DNA of 64,000 bases. Origin: Blasia pusilla (taxonomy: Eukaryota > Marchantiophyta > Marchantiopsida > Blasiales). A program made the position numbers and the translations under genes. Where the stretch lies: contig CM114274.1 of assembly GCA_050084515.1 (NCBI GenBank), positions 9,176,001-9,240,000 on the forward strand, read 5' to 3'. Positions 50,401 to 61,477 of the stretch are shown piece after piece. The notes under the pieces were generated by a model that was not told the DNA's origin, ran no database searches, and worked only from the letters and a program-made list of their open reading frames with translations. Positions within the stretch are counted from its first letter, which is position 1, and each line of letters starts with the position of its first letter.

Positions 50401-51238
50401 AGAGGGACTTAGAGACGGGATTGCAGGTATACAACAAAACTAATTCTAAACCCTTTGAGAAATTGCTTTTTTCTGGAAGAGTTGTACTTGCCTCACACAT
50501 TCATGTGGCTTTTCAGCAGGTGCCAACAGGAGATGGACACCCTGTAGCGGTTGCTGTGAACTTGGAAAATGATGGCGTGCTTAGCGGAAGTGACCAGGTT
50601 GTGTTTCATCCTCTTCAAACATTATTGTTTGAAGCATTAATGATCTTCAAAATTTGCAACGTACAATGCTAATTTAGGGCTGGAACACTTGGGCTGGTAA
50701 TTGGCGGGGGAGATGGACTTATACAGCCAAGGGTAGCGGTGCCAAGTGAAGACCCACTTGCTGATGTGGATGGCAGAGACTTTCATTCTACTCCGTTGCC
50801 CCTTTTCTCGATTCTGTCATTGCAAGTGTTTGAAATGGAAACTTTGTCCACAAGTGGAGCTCTGGCAGGGCGACATTAGAGCTGCAGCTCTAATGCAGCT
50901 TCATCATGTAATGACATGAACCAAGATAACATGCGTCTAAAACTTAAATCACATTTTTTCTATACTAAAGAAATATTTTGAACCTACTCACATTTGAAAA
51001 TTTACATGTGTTGGTACATTGTGTGCAATTCAATTGGCTGTTGGCAATTTTGCAGACTCTGTATAAGATCAAACTTTTTTTGGGGATGAACCTACTAGGT
51101 GCAGCCTGTCGGGTACTTGTAGATATAGAGTGCATCCGTGCCATGGAATGCTTTGAATTTATTGATGGATGGAAGGAGTTTCTAACCAAATGCGGACACC
51201 AATGTCGTGGGAATGTTCATCAGGGGCTATCGGTATAA
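47438..51238 (+). pseudogene. Unrecognised multi-exon locus with a C2H2 finger, damaged
   Basis: I do not recognise the family. Exon-like pieces are: 47438-48083 ('ETWVSPIFHTNSCPDFYL', 'ARDARYHVAFSP') with an in-frame TGA at 47888-47890; 48683-49028 with the finger; 49149-49566 (basic 'RRANRKRQKKN', then 'VRGWIEADQKLL'), spliced in phase by GT/AG; 49522-49705 and 49710-49838 in two other frames ('HWHAWFISEQYYLPRF', 'VTRMYVDGVGCSHADAV'); 49971-50275 and 50276-50426 (acidic 'MEILDSSDSDSVEDG', then basic 'LKRRRRIMLAEMKKKRD'). One in-frame stop and two frame changes indicate decay, unless introns are misread. The pattern (acidic, basic and zinc-finger parts) suggests a nuclear DNA-binding protein or a transposon-encoded accessory protein. 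No TIRs or LTRs were seen around it. Confidence 0.5.
48683..49028 (+). other. Exon with a single C2H2 zinc finger
   Basis: After an acceptor at 48681-48682 the exon reads '...MFAAFMGKSPPPSQK' and then, at 48872-48934, C-x2-C-x12-H-x3-H ('CFKC...HIASH'), the exact spacing of classical C2H2 fingers. It is followed by an acidic 'DDDEDEG' end at a GT donor (49029). The finger suggests nucleic-acid binding. It is part of the unrecognised locus at 47438-51238. Confidence 0.6.
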
Positions 51239-51460
51239 GATCTACATGAGGGGCTATCGGTATACCATGTACATTGGGGGCATTTGGTAGAAAAATTTTG
51301 TTCCTTATGGGATGGTGGCTGCTTCAATTTTTGCAGTTTTGCAGATTTGCCTTGTGCACTACAATAGGGGCTATCGGTCGGACAATTTTGTTCCTTATGG
51401 AATGGCGGCTGCTTCAGTTTGTCAGTTTTGCAGACCTTCCTTGAGCACTACAACATGAAG
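51239..51460 (+). repeat. Short tandem duplication
   Basis: 'ggggctatcggt' occurs near 51224, 51252 and 51367, and 'attttgttccttatgg' with 'gcggctgcttca'-type words recurs near 51295 and 51388. The larger unit is about 95-115 bp in two copies. Downstream, up to about 52095, the AT-rich sequence holds nothing I recognise. Confidence 0.7.
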
Positions 51461-52097
51461 CTAAAACAGGTTAGACAATCTTATTTCTGTAACTTCACAG
51501 GATAGGGGGCAATGACGGTGTCCTTGTATTTATGCAATTTATGTTGGCATGCCCTAAAGCTGAACTTGTTTATTTGTTCTGTGCAGAGGCGGGATCTATG
51601 ATGGTAATGAGTGAAGGATGGAAATGTTCTATCCTAATCCGTTGCCCCAGGGTTAGATGTAACTTAAGAAATCCCACATGTACTCTGCAATTGCCTATAA
51701 TTTTAAAAATTTTGAAGTGAATATTGTGAGTTGTGTTGTGTACATTGTGCGTTTGTCATTTTCACACACTTATCGTATTCAACCAACTGAAGCAACTCCT
51801 GTCGACAATCTTTTTCTGTATGTTTGGTTTGTTATTGATAGTCTTCTATATTTGTTGAAGTTCTAAACATGGCCTAGTACATATCCATGGATTTGGAACA
51901 CTATTTGTGAGGTGTTCAAGAAATGAACACTGGATCTGCGATGTTCATCTTGCATATGTTTTGTTTCACTACATATTACCGCATACGCGTATTATAGACA
52001 AGTCGTTGCTGCACTTCAACATTATTTAATTTTGTTTCGCATGATTCATTTAGCGACGAATTTAAGTTTGAACTAAGTTAGCTGTGGTTGGGTCAAG
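51461..52097. other. Intergenic DNA, nothing recognised
   Basis: AT-rich sequence between the unrecognised locus and the Ty3-type element, with only short frames and no domain content. Confidence 0.4.
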
Positions 52098-52586
52098 GCC
52101 GCTGTCACATCTGAGTAGCCGATAGGCCGAGATCTATCGTGGATAGGGCGTAGGAGCCAGCGGACTATCTTGAGTGTAACTTTGTCCCATGGTGTCGGAT
52201 GAGGTTGAGGATAGGTCCATTGTGTCAAGAAAGTCGTTTTTGATAACTTTCATGTTGAGGTCTTTTACACCCGGATGACTTGTTGACCAGGTCACCCGCC
52301 CCTAGTAACTTGTGCGCGCAGGTTACCAAGGGGAGGGCTACTTTTAGGGGAAGAGCCTTTTGGCTTTTCCCAACCCTATATAAGAGAGGAAAATGGCTTT
52401 CCTAAGCCATCTTTCTCATGTTGGGCCGTTGGACCACCTCCCTTGTATGTGTGTGAGCTAGGACAAGGGTGCTAGTGTCTGGATTCCTTGATAGCACAAG
52501 GTGGACGAGGCTCGATATGCCGATGTAGATTGAGGAGTGGAGTTTTAGGCCGGGTGTGCCGTTTTTACTACTCTTTATTTTTACAT
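52098..52586 (+). repeat. 5' LTR of Ty3-type element 2
   Basis: The stretch starts TGTCACATC and ends TTTTTACA, compatible with TG...CA limits, and matches 16120-16586. A TATA box 'ctatataagag' lies at about 52374. Its last ~120 bp ('gatagcacaaggtggacgag', 'gatatgccgatgtagatt') recur at 56517-56637, about 94 percent identical by eye, as a partial 3' LTR. Confidence 0.75.
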
Positions 52587-53744
52587 GAGAAAGATGGCAG
52601 GGGGCTGGTGGGAATTCGTTGTTTGCAAGTAGGCAAGCGAGTTGCCTTGGTCAGGAGCCCCAGGAGACGCGTGTGTTGCGGGTGTTTTTCATTTTTCTGT
52701 TTGGAAGGCCGTGGGCGGAAACCCTGTCCATTTTTCTCAGATTTTGTTGGTACGGATTGACGCGGGACAGCAGTCGAGTGTAGTGTGTGGTGGAGCGTCG
52801 GGTGTACGCGAATGAGGGTGTCGAGAGAGAGAAGAAAAGAGAGCTGATGGGCGGCGATGGGAGCTGATGGGCGGCGACAGACAGACGGCGGATGGCGACG
52901 GGTAGACGGCAGACGGCGAGCGGCGAGCGGCGGGCGCAACGGACGGCGGGCGGCGACGGCCCCTCTCCCCCCCTCGGTCGGTGTGCAGTTGTAGCGAACG
53001 TGGTAGGACAGACAAGGTCGGTCTAGCGAACACGGTTGCGCATGGGCAACGTGATGGCAGGGAGGATGTCGACGTGGTGAGTGCCCGACATAGTTGGACA
53101 GCGGGTGTGACATGATGTTTTGGGGCGCGACAGGGGATTGCAAGAGTTGACGATGGAGGGGCAGTGTGTATGATGCCGAGGGGTTGTCCGCATCTGTTGA
53201 CGGGAGAATCGACGTGTTGGTCGAGGAGAGTGTTGTGTTGCGGAGATTATCATCTCATGTGGAGGAGTGCATGTTGGTGCAAAGAAAGAGTTGGAGGGCG
53301 TGATCAGGTTACCCATTCGAGTCCCTTTTCCCGCACTTGTCGTGTGTGATTGAGAGTGCTGGGTATCGGGTAGTAGCTGGTGCTAGGTGGGTGCAGTGAT
53401 GGTGACGAGTGTAGATTCTTTTCATGTGTAGCATGTTGGTGGATATACGGCGGTTGCCGAGTAGAGGTCGCGTGTATGACTCGAGAGAGTGTCGCTAGGT
53501 TAGGTGAGTCAGTTGGGAGGCTCATGGTGAGCCCGAGTGTTGAGCGTGCGTGAGGCCGGGTAAGTCATCACGGGATTGATGTTAGCATAGGTGAGCTAGT
53601 GAGGCGTGTGGGAGATTCTCGATGAGTCTGAGTGCTTGAGCGGGTGAGACAGGGTTTGTCATCGCAGCGTTCTTCCAGGGTTCGGAAGAATGGGGTAGTG
53701 CGAGCAGTAGTAGTGGTGTGACACGGAGTGGAGTGAGATACTGA

Positions 53745-55113
53745 GTGGTTACCAGTGAGGAGCTCCCTCGACATCCATCCGTGACTCGATCGTCATTACT
53801 GGACACTGGGTCTGGTGACAAGATCACAGACAGAGACAGTAGTACTTGGCAGGAGACGGACGACATGGGCCATCGGGGCATGCGTCATTTCTCGGGTGCA
53901 GTGGGCACCATCGACTTAGATGATTTTATCCAGGAGTTTGACACATGGTGCGACTTCCAGGAGATACGGACCCCGACACGGTTCAACCCTTTCATGGCAT
54001 GGAAGGGGTTGTTCCAGCACTTGGAGGGTCCTCCGATGGATAACTACTTGGAGTTTTGATCACTATATTCAATAGAGATCCATGCGTGGAGGATGTATTG
54101 GGCTCCAGGGTATGTATCCACTAGTGGTCGCGAGGCATATGATGGGATTGTGAGAGGAGAGAGACCCATACCATCAGCAAGGAGACTAGATTGAGAGGAG
54201 GGCAGTGAGACAGGCGATGTGGCAGAGACCTCTGGTGGTAGAGGGCCACCGGCTTCACCCACAAAGAGAGTTCTTCCCGAGTTAGGGAAGAGCTACCAGG
54301 GCGTACGCACCGACAAGTTGAAGATTCTACAGGATTTTTAGCAACGATCGGGTGAGAGTCTGAGAGAGGCATTCACACGCATGAGGAGGCTGATCATTGC
54401 TACGTTTGAGTGATCGAGGCGCGATCGGTCCCAAGATTGGTATGGGGTTCTGGACAGAGAACTACGGAGGAGAGTTCGAGATGCGGTGCTGATTCACACA
54501 GCAAAGCCCACATTGAAGGTGGTCTTTGAGTTGTCTGAGCGTATTGAGCTCAACATGAGTGAGGAGCAGGTAGTGACCGCTGGATTTTCTCGAGAGTCGA
54601 CGGGTCCACGAGCGACGGTGACCCCACAGGTGCCACAGCGAGCACCAGTATCAAGGGAGCGGGCCAGTGTGCCTAGAGAGCAGGGCGGGTACCGTGAGCC
54701 TATGAGGCAACGACCCGCACCTACATATGTTGCCCAACAGGGACCGATGTGGTCTTGTTGGATGTGTGGAGGGGCCCATAGGCAGAGAGACTGCCCACAG
54801 CATGGGAGAGGACCACCAGCGCCTTCGATTGCTCACGAGCCACAGAGGATGGCCCCACCACAGCACCAGTGTGACCATTGCCACAGATATGGTCACACTA
54901 GGGATAGATGTTTTGACCTTCGCCGAAGGGCATGTCCACAAGTAGGCCGAGGGCCTGGGGGCGGTCGTCCTGGAGGAGGTCGGGGAGTTCTTCTTGAACG
55001 TGGTGGTAGAGGACCACCACCAGCCAAAGGAGATGGAGCAGGAGCACCAGAGCCGGCACGTCTCTCATGCATCGATCAGTTGGAGCAGAGGATTGCTGCC
55101 ATGACGATGATGT
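53745..55113 (+). pseudogene. Gag-like polyprotein of Ty3-type element 2 (broken)
   Basis: The first frame (53745-54059) matches copy 1 ('DFIQEFDTWCDFQE', 'PFMAWKGLFQHLEG') and stops at a TGA (54057-54059) where copy 1 has CGA, a change expected from methyl-CpG deamination. A gap of broken frames follows, and the second frame (54486-55113) carries 'KVVFELSERIELNMSEE', then 'CWMCGGAHRQRDC' and 'CDHCHRYGHTRDRCFDL', two zinc knuckles, and a Gly/Arg/Pro-rich tail. The protein would package element RNA. The second half is better preserved than in copy 1. Confidence 0.8.
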
Positions 55114-55513
55114 AGCTTAGGGAAGGCACGGAGTCTGCGGCGACTAGTGTGACTCGGCTTCTACCTCTTACCCCGACCGGGTGAGGATCTTGCCAAGATG
55201 GGATTTATGTGTAGTGCAACCTAGGTTGAGGCGATTCAAGCATGGTGACTCGGGAGTCTTTGCGAGAGGCACCGAGCCATCGAGAGGTGGAGTTGAGATT
55301 GACCCACCAGAGGGGACCGATGGGCGGCAGGCCAGGGTTCCACAGTCGTTCACATTGTCAGAAGCACTACACACACCATCGATGGTGCCTCGACGACCAG
55401 CGGTGCCTACAGTTCAGACACCTACGTTGACGTCACGAGGAGTTGGAGTGAGAACTCCTATGCACGCTCGAGTGGAGTCAGTGTAGACCATACTGTTGGA
55501 GGTGGCCACTTGA

Positions 55514-56488
55514 GTGAGTCACACTCCACTATTTTCTACCATAGAATTGGCGATGTTGGAAGGTGGACCAGCTGAGGTGTTCCGGTTGGCCGCCACGTTG
55601 TGTGAGCGTGGAGAGATGACTGCTTCTTGTTCAGAGGTAGTTGAGGAGGTGGTGGACTTGCCCTCAAAGCCGGTGCTTGGGACGTTCCCCACAGAGTCAT
55701 GGCATGCGGCGGCGGCAAAGTTGGTAGATATGCCAGCTCGACCGGCCATAGAGCAAGCAGTGGTGACACCTGGAGTAGTGTTACTGGATAACCGAGTTGG
55801 AGTATTTCACTTGGTTAGTCCGACGGGGACAATATACCACCCGCAGCGCGTCCTACTTGATTCGGGAGCGAAACCCTTGATGTTAGGGAAGGCGGCGTGT
55901 TTAGCGTTGGGGTTACGGAAGGCCAACATTGAGCCTTGTACCTTCTAGATACAGACCTCGATTGGAGGCGTATCATCCACTCAGTATATGACTCGACAGG
56001 AGATTGTTGTCAGAGTCCAGCCAGAGCATGCGACAGATAGTGCTATGGTGCGCACACGTGTGATTACGACACCTGCTGAGTCGTATGATGTGTTTGTGGG
56101 GAGTACAGTGTTATATCCCTTAAGATTCATCCTTGACTTCTGGGAGGAGACCGTTGCTGATCGGCTAGGATGGCGGTCAGGTGACGGCCGGATGAGTCAG
56201 TTACTCGTGCACTTTGCGGGATGAGGTGGTCGATCACGAGGCGAGTCTGTGACCACGTTGGCAGCTTTCACAGGTAGTATTAGCTAGCCAGGAGAGTTGT
56301 TGGAGGGGAACGCACATGCGAAGGATGTCCTAGTAGCGGATAGTCCAACGGAGAGACAGGCCATGGCGGGTGTCTCTTCCCATGTTGGCGAGGCCTCTTC
56401 ACCATTGTGGGGTACGACTCGAGAGCTACAGAGGAGTGCCGACGACCTCATGAGGCAGGCGTGGAGTCATGTTTTTATCCCAGAGTAG
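55514..56488 (+). pseudogene. Retropepsin-like region of Ty3-type element 2 (broken)
   Basis: The frame 55514-55948 has 'VSPTGTIYHPQRVLLDSGAK', with an intact D-S-G active-site triad at 55859-55867, and 'LMLGKAACLALGLRKANIEP'. A TAG interrupts it near 55948; the next frame (55988-56224) continues with 'TPAESYDVFVGSTVLYPL' and 'LGWRSGDGRMSQL'. A third short frame (56297-56488) has 'VADSPTERQAMAGVSSH', also present in copy 1. After that comes LTR sequence. The triad is intact here but mutated in copy 1. Confidence 0.75.
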
Positions 56489-56516
56489 CAAGAGTCACGT
56501 GGCGATCGGGCTAGGA

Positions 56517-56637
56517 CTAGGGTGCTAGCGTCCGGATTCCTTGATAGCACAGGGTGGACGAGGCTCGATATGCCGATGTAGACTGAGGAGTGGAGTTTTA
56601 GGCCGGGTGTGCTATTTTTACTACTCTTTATTTTTGT
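56517..56637 (+). repeat. Partial 3' LTR of Ty3-type element 2
   Basis: It repeats the last ~120 bp of the 5' LTR: 'ggattccttgatagcac', 'ggtggacgaggctcgatat' and 'actactctttattttt'. The promoter part of the LTR is absent. The following tail (to about 56800) matches the tail of copy 1 near 20330-20440. Confidence 0.8.
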
Positions 56638-56640
56638 TGT

Positions 56641-57394
56641 GTGATCTCCATGTATATGTATGAGTTGATTTTTTGTACATGTGTGGATCGACCCGTGTGT
56701 GGGGAAGATCGGTGTTGTGTGGTGTAGATGTGACGAGTGATGTATGTTGTGTAGCGATATGTATGCGAGGTGTTTCACAGGAACACATGATAAGTCGTGT
56801 TTTGTATGTTTTTTTATTGAATACATGAAAACATGTGTTCAACCCTTATTATGTTGTGCATTCTTGAATAGAAACTTTTGAATTATATCTGGTTACCTAC
56901 TTAGTTTCTACCGCGTTGGCAGCTCTGACCAGATCCCATGGACATTTTGAATATCATTAATGCACTTCATAACTATGTCGGGCAGCGATACCGCGCGCGA
57001 TTCCACACCGGAGGCATAACCACGCACACGGGGCGCAATTATATTGCGTCGTGTTCCACACCAAAGAGGCATAACCATGACGCGCGGGCAGCAGTTCCAC
57101 ACATTTAGGCAAAACACTGCCACTTTGGTCATATAGAGATTCCTCTAAAGTATTTGTAAGTAAGGTAGATAGGCTCGACTAAAAAAAATGCTTTGGACAC
57201 GCTCCCAACCCTACCCTCGAGCCATGTCCCTCTTCGTAAAGTTTTAGCGGTGTCTACTTCGTGTTACAAGGACTTTATAGCGCTATATTTCAGAGTAATA
57301 AAGGAGATTCAATTAGCTTTCACATAAGAGTTTCATCTTGAGAGTCTAAGATAATTATGGCGTCTTCGTTGGTTTTTCCTATAGCTCCAGGGTG
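56641..57394. other. Element tail and intergenic DNA
   Basis: Up to about 56800 the sequence matches the tail of Ty3-type copy 1. At 56995-57110 the phrase 'ttccacacc...aggcataacca' occurs twice about 55 bases apart with 'gcgcg' words between. No gene is seen. The right part may contain the end of the neighbouring Mutator-like unit, but no terminal inverted repeat was found. Confidence 0.4.
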
Positions 57395-60300
57395 TTATTC
57401 TATATCTTTTGGAATAGATGAATCAGTAAGGCTATCAAGCATAATATCCACTTTTGTCCTCTTTGAAACGCTGGCAGACTTGTAGGTACTATGAGGTGTG
57501 GTGTTTACCAAAGGCCATTGGGAATTTGCGTTTAAGCCATGGGACGGATTCTCATCAACTTGGCTCAATAGAGCTAGCACGTCCAAATTAATACATGCCT
57601 CTCCTTCCATTTCTGCCTCCATGTTCAAAAACTTAATTTTCCTCACTCTGTGGAAGGATTCCACTTGGTGCTCTTTGAAACTCGGTTGAGTTCTAACAAG
57701 ATCATGAGACCTTCGTTTTAAATAAATGCGGTCTAGCCAATTCAGGCGCCTACGCAGGCTATGGTTCTGTCCAGGATTCCCCACAAACGGCTCAGGAAAG
57801 TGTGTGGAAATGTCATTAGCATTACCTTTAACTTGAGTGTTAGTCTCTACCCTGGCCTTGAGGTTCAACGCTGAATCTAAATCCTTCTGCACTTGTTGAA
57901 ACAAGTGTTCAAGGAGCATATATGAGAATGGAAGCCCAAGGGTAGCGTTTAGGCATTTCTCCATGATGTCTCGAACATCCTTGGTGGTGGTTTTTGGTGA
58001 GAGATCTCTTCCTATAGGTTCAGCAAGCACATGGTCTTGTCCCTCATCCACAATATCTCCATCTTTGTCTTGCTGATCTTCTTCATGTAATTCATCCTTA
58101 TGTGGCTCTTGCACCAAATTTTCAAACCCGCCCGCTTTGCTTCCAAAGCGAGTTCCTAAGCAAGAACCGAAGTGAACTTTTGTGTGGCCACACAGAAGAA
58201 GACATTTTACTTGCAAACACAGTGTGTGAAAACAAATGGAATTTAGCTTGTTGAAATCTGATGTAAATACCCTAAATCGCATCAAAGTTGTATGAAGACA
58301 GACCTGATATTTACAAGTGAAGCCTTCGTTGGCACAAGGACATGTACAAGCACCATCTCTTGTATCGTAGTCGACCACATCATGCCAAACATATGGCTTT
58401 GAAATACTTTTCACCTTCGCACATTTCCTCCCATTTACCAATTCAAATGTGATATGATTATCCGGTATGTCATTTTGCCCTTTTAATTGCCATGAGCATA
58501 ACTTTTTGTATGGCCTTGTTTCTCACCATGCCTTCTCGTTTCAAGAAGCCTAGGTACGAGAAGAAATCTTCTATTTCACCAGTGAGCATTTGCACAAGCC
58601 ATATCCATTTTCTTGTTGGCTTGGTGGGCATGCTAGACGCTAGGTGCATCTTTAGAGTGTGGTGCCACCTTTCGATTGCAACATTCGTATCTTGGTTGGA
58701 CCTTGCGTGCTTATGGTATCCCTTGGCCCAGTTCAAAATTTTTGGATGCCAATAGCTTCCATAGTACTTCAGAACATATCGTTCTGATCCAACCCACTTG
58801 CGCATGAATCGATAGGAGGCCTTGATGGGATCTGCAATGGCATATGCAAATTATTTATTAGTCACTGAACGATATGTGGAGGAAACAATCCAGGAAAGAG
58901 AAAAACCTGTAAGTGTCCTATGAGTTTGATTGATGATATACCTTCATCACATGAGTACATTACACCACCCAAGTCTCTGTTAATGTCCGCTTTCGTAATT
59001 GGACAATGTACTTGTTGATGAAAACTCTTTAACCACTTCTTTCGAACATGCCATAGGCAGAGGTCAATAGGGACACCTGGAAAAACATTTCGGATAGCAG
59101 ATTGTTCCTCTTTCGAATCATCCACAATGAAGCATGAAGGCTTCCATTCCGTCGCCTCTGTATCTTGCAGGCTTGAGTGTATATTCCTCTGTGCCCAGTC
59201 CTTGATTTGGGACAAGGTCTCCACCAGATCCTCGTGTTGATGTCGTTGTAGGATTGCCCATACCAATGGCAGGCCATTTTGGAACTTATCAAAACCCAAC
59301 AATGTGAATAATTGATATTGTGAACACACATAACATAATGTTCAAAATAGAAGACAAATGAAAACAGGCACCAGGGTGTACGTAAGAAAATTCCCACAAA
59401 ATAGAATGGTTAGTGATAAAGATGCATCATTGACTCACCTATAATGTCCATTGAAAGTAGTGGAAAACACATATGTGAATTATGTATACTTTGAAGACAC
59501 TTTACGGTAAGTTCAAAATTTCCAACATTTCAAACAATCCTTAAGTAGGAGCATTTCCTGTTCCATACTCCATGGCTCCATCAATTCTACAAGATGTCTA
59601 CAACAAATGATAGGATCAAGGCCAACTAACCTCATAAGTGTTTGTGCCATGGGTTGCGTCCATTGAGATGGCCCCGCCGTTCCCTAGCTCTAAGAGATTT
59701 TGGAGCATCCAAGGTGTGGAAAGTACAAGGCAAAAGGACTGGTCCAACTTGGAAATAGCCTCCATGTAGTAAATTACATTCTCAGGATGTGCTTGTACCC
59801 AGTGATGAATTGCAGTAGCGTCATCGGATCCGTCATATCCCCCTTCTCGCCTTCGCATAGAATGCTTAATATTTAGTATGTCTTGATGCTTGAGGATGGC
59901 GTCCCTACCCCACGCATGTTTCTGATTGGGCTTTTCACGGATGTGTACGCGAATCCACCTCCTATGCTCTTTCATGACATTCTTAGGGCTTACATTCACT
60001 CGTAACAAGCGCTCTACAAAATCCCTGCAGTGCAAACTTAGTTTTGGGGGTGACAATTGCATTTGCAATATCTGCTGTCTTATCTAAGTCACCATGGCAT
60101 ATCCGACCCTCCTTGTCCATATGGTTTGAATGAAGATGCCTTAACATAGAGAAACCAGCACGATCTACTAGATAGATCACAACAAAGTGAAATTGGCATC
60201 CACATCCTTGAGATAGTCCAAGGCGTTTGCTATGGTCTTCTGGCCTGCTACCCTTGCCCCATATGCGACGAATGTTAGGGTCATAGACCTCATTGGGCAA

Positions 60301-60534
60301 AGATGTCCAAACCGACCTCCTACAATCATGCGGTCCATATGCGCACCAATATCGAATGGTAAGATTCTTGTGTCCTGATTTATGAGTCTTGCTGATTCGG
60401 AAAGTAGTATGAAAATGCGGTCTATATTCTTCACCACGGATGAAGTCATGTACCCTTTCAACATGAATCCATGCCTCTTTTCGGTCACCATACCAAACGA
60501 GGTGTTCTCTTAAAAAGGTTCTGGATAGTATCAC
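57395..60534 (-). pseudogene. Mutator-like (MULE) transposase with SWIM motif, decayed
   Basis: MULE transposases cut and paste DNA in the nucleus using a DDE catalytic core. In gene order: a Cys/His DNA-binding part (60534 to about 60026; 'YWCAYGPHDC', 'GCGCQFHF', 'HLHSNH'), a linker, first catalytic Asp in 'MDATHGTNTY' (about 59640), 'LFTLLGFDKFQNGLPLVWAI', second Asp in 'FIVDDSKEEQSAI' and 'CLWHVRKKWLK' (59329-58940), a helical part with 'QDTNVAIERWHHTLK' (58805-58470), and a SWIM-like zinc motif 'CTCPCANEGFTCKYQ' (about 58310) with a C-terminal tail to 57395. Breaks: single-base frame changes near 60026 and 58484, the SWIM His replaced by Tyr, and two likely splice acceptors reading AA. 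Intron positions near 59630-59320 and 58940-58840 fit GT donors. It is related to transposases from which FAR1-type regulators arose; decay argues against a domesticated gene. Confidence 0.8.
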
Positions 60535-60667
60535 ATTCTAATGTAGTGGAATATTTTGTGTATTTCACCATGATGACAGAGCGGATAAAGACTTCCGAGG
60601 GCTTTGAGAAGCTGCCAAGCACAAGAAGAAAACAAGAACACAGTGAGGTCTGTTTTCGGACCAACAA

Positions 60668-61477
60668 ATTTTCTCCAAATTACCCTTAACACACGAAGCA
60701 TGCATAGGGATTACTTAGCGATACTTAGTATCATTCATATATCAGTGGTACCCTATGAGTGAGGTACACCATGATTTCAAATACATCAACTCAGGTTTAA
60801 GAGAAGACTTCATCTGATCAAACAAAGGGCAGAACGAGAAACCAGCTTCTACTCCCACTACAAGAAAACAAAATTTGAGGGGTAGAGATACATACCTTGC
60901 AAATCATAGTATAAACCATAGTCAGGTAGAAGTTGAGCTCATTCGCTCTGCGCACAGATGGGAGCCCTCTTTATCCAAATGTGTGGCTTTATCTTCTACG
61001 TTTAGCTAATCCAAACATGCATTTCCAATGCCCGAACATTTCGGAACATCCTTTCCCACACTACACACTCTAATCGAAGGCTCTTCTTAATCCGAAAAAT
61101 GCTTGTTAATCGGCAAGTAATCCGCACTAATATGGAAGTAATCCTCACCCATCCAACCTTCCCGAACCTACCTCGCTAATCCTATCTTCCGGGACGCAAC
61201 AGTACCGGTAAACACTTATCCACATGGTAAACCCACCCTAACACGAACAGCGGTTCTGAAGCATACTCCATTTTCATTTGCGCGCGTTTCCTTCAATTAC
61301 GCTAATCCACATGATAAACCCATTCTAACACGAACACGATGTTGCGTTTGTTTGTTCAAAACGGGATGGTGGGAAAGTATGCGATCAGGTCCAAACATGA
61401 GATGGACGGACTGCGATACGGAACGGAATTAGGAGCGGACGGAGTGTGATACGGAACAGAAACCTAAATGGACGGAA
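60668..61477. other. Intergenic DNA between the MULE remnant and the copia LTR
   Basis: No gene is recognised. At 61395-61477 the phrases 'gatacggaac' and 'ggacgga' recur two or three times, a small tandem repeat ending at the LTR. The upstream frame at 60485-60667 ('MVKYTKYSTTLECDTIQNL') may be the N terminus of the MULE protein in a shifted frame. Confidence 0.4.

Larger units (their letters stand above)
52098..56640 (+). mobile_element. Ty3/gypsy-like retrotransposon, copy 2 (gag-protease only)
   Basis: The order is a 489-bp LTR, a GC-rich leader (52590-53300), gag with two zinc knuckles, a retropepsin-like region and a truncated 3' LTR. The protease region is followed within about 300 bp by LTR sequence, so there is no room for reverse transcriptase, RNase H or integrase. 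The leader carries about 350 bp of 'ggcgac'-rich repeats (52840-52960) missing from copy 1. Stops interrupt the frames, so this copy is also dead. Confidence 0.8.

Noticed and set aside
60000-60070. Reading the frame change near 60026 in the MULE gene as an intron
   Set aside because: The two frames continue the same alignment within one base ('TKFALQ' then 'DFVERLLRVNV'), so a single-base indel explains it better than any intron.
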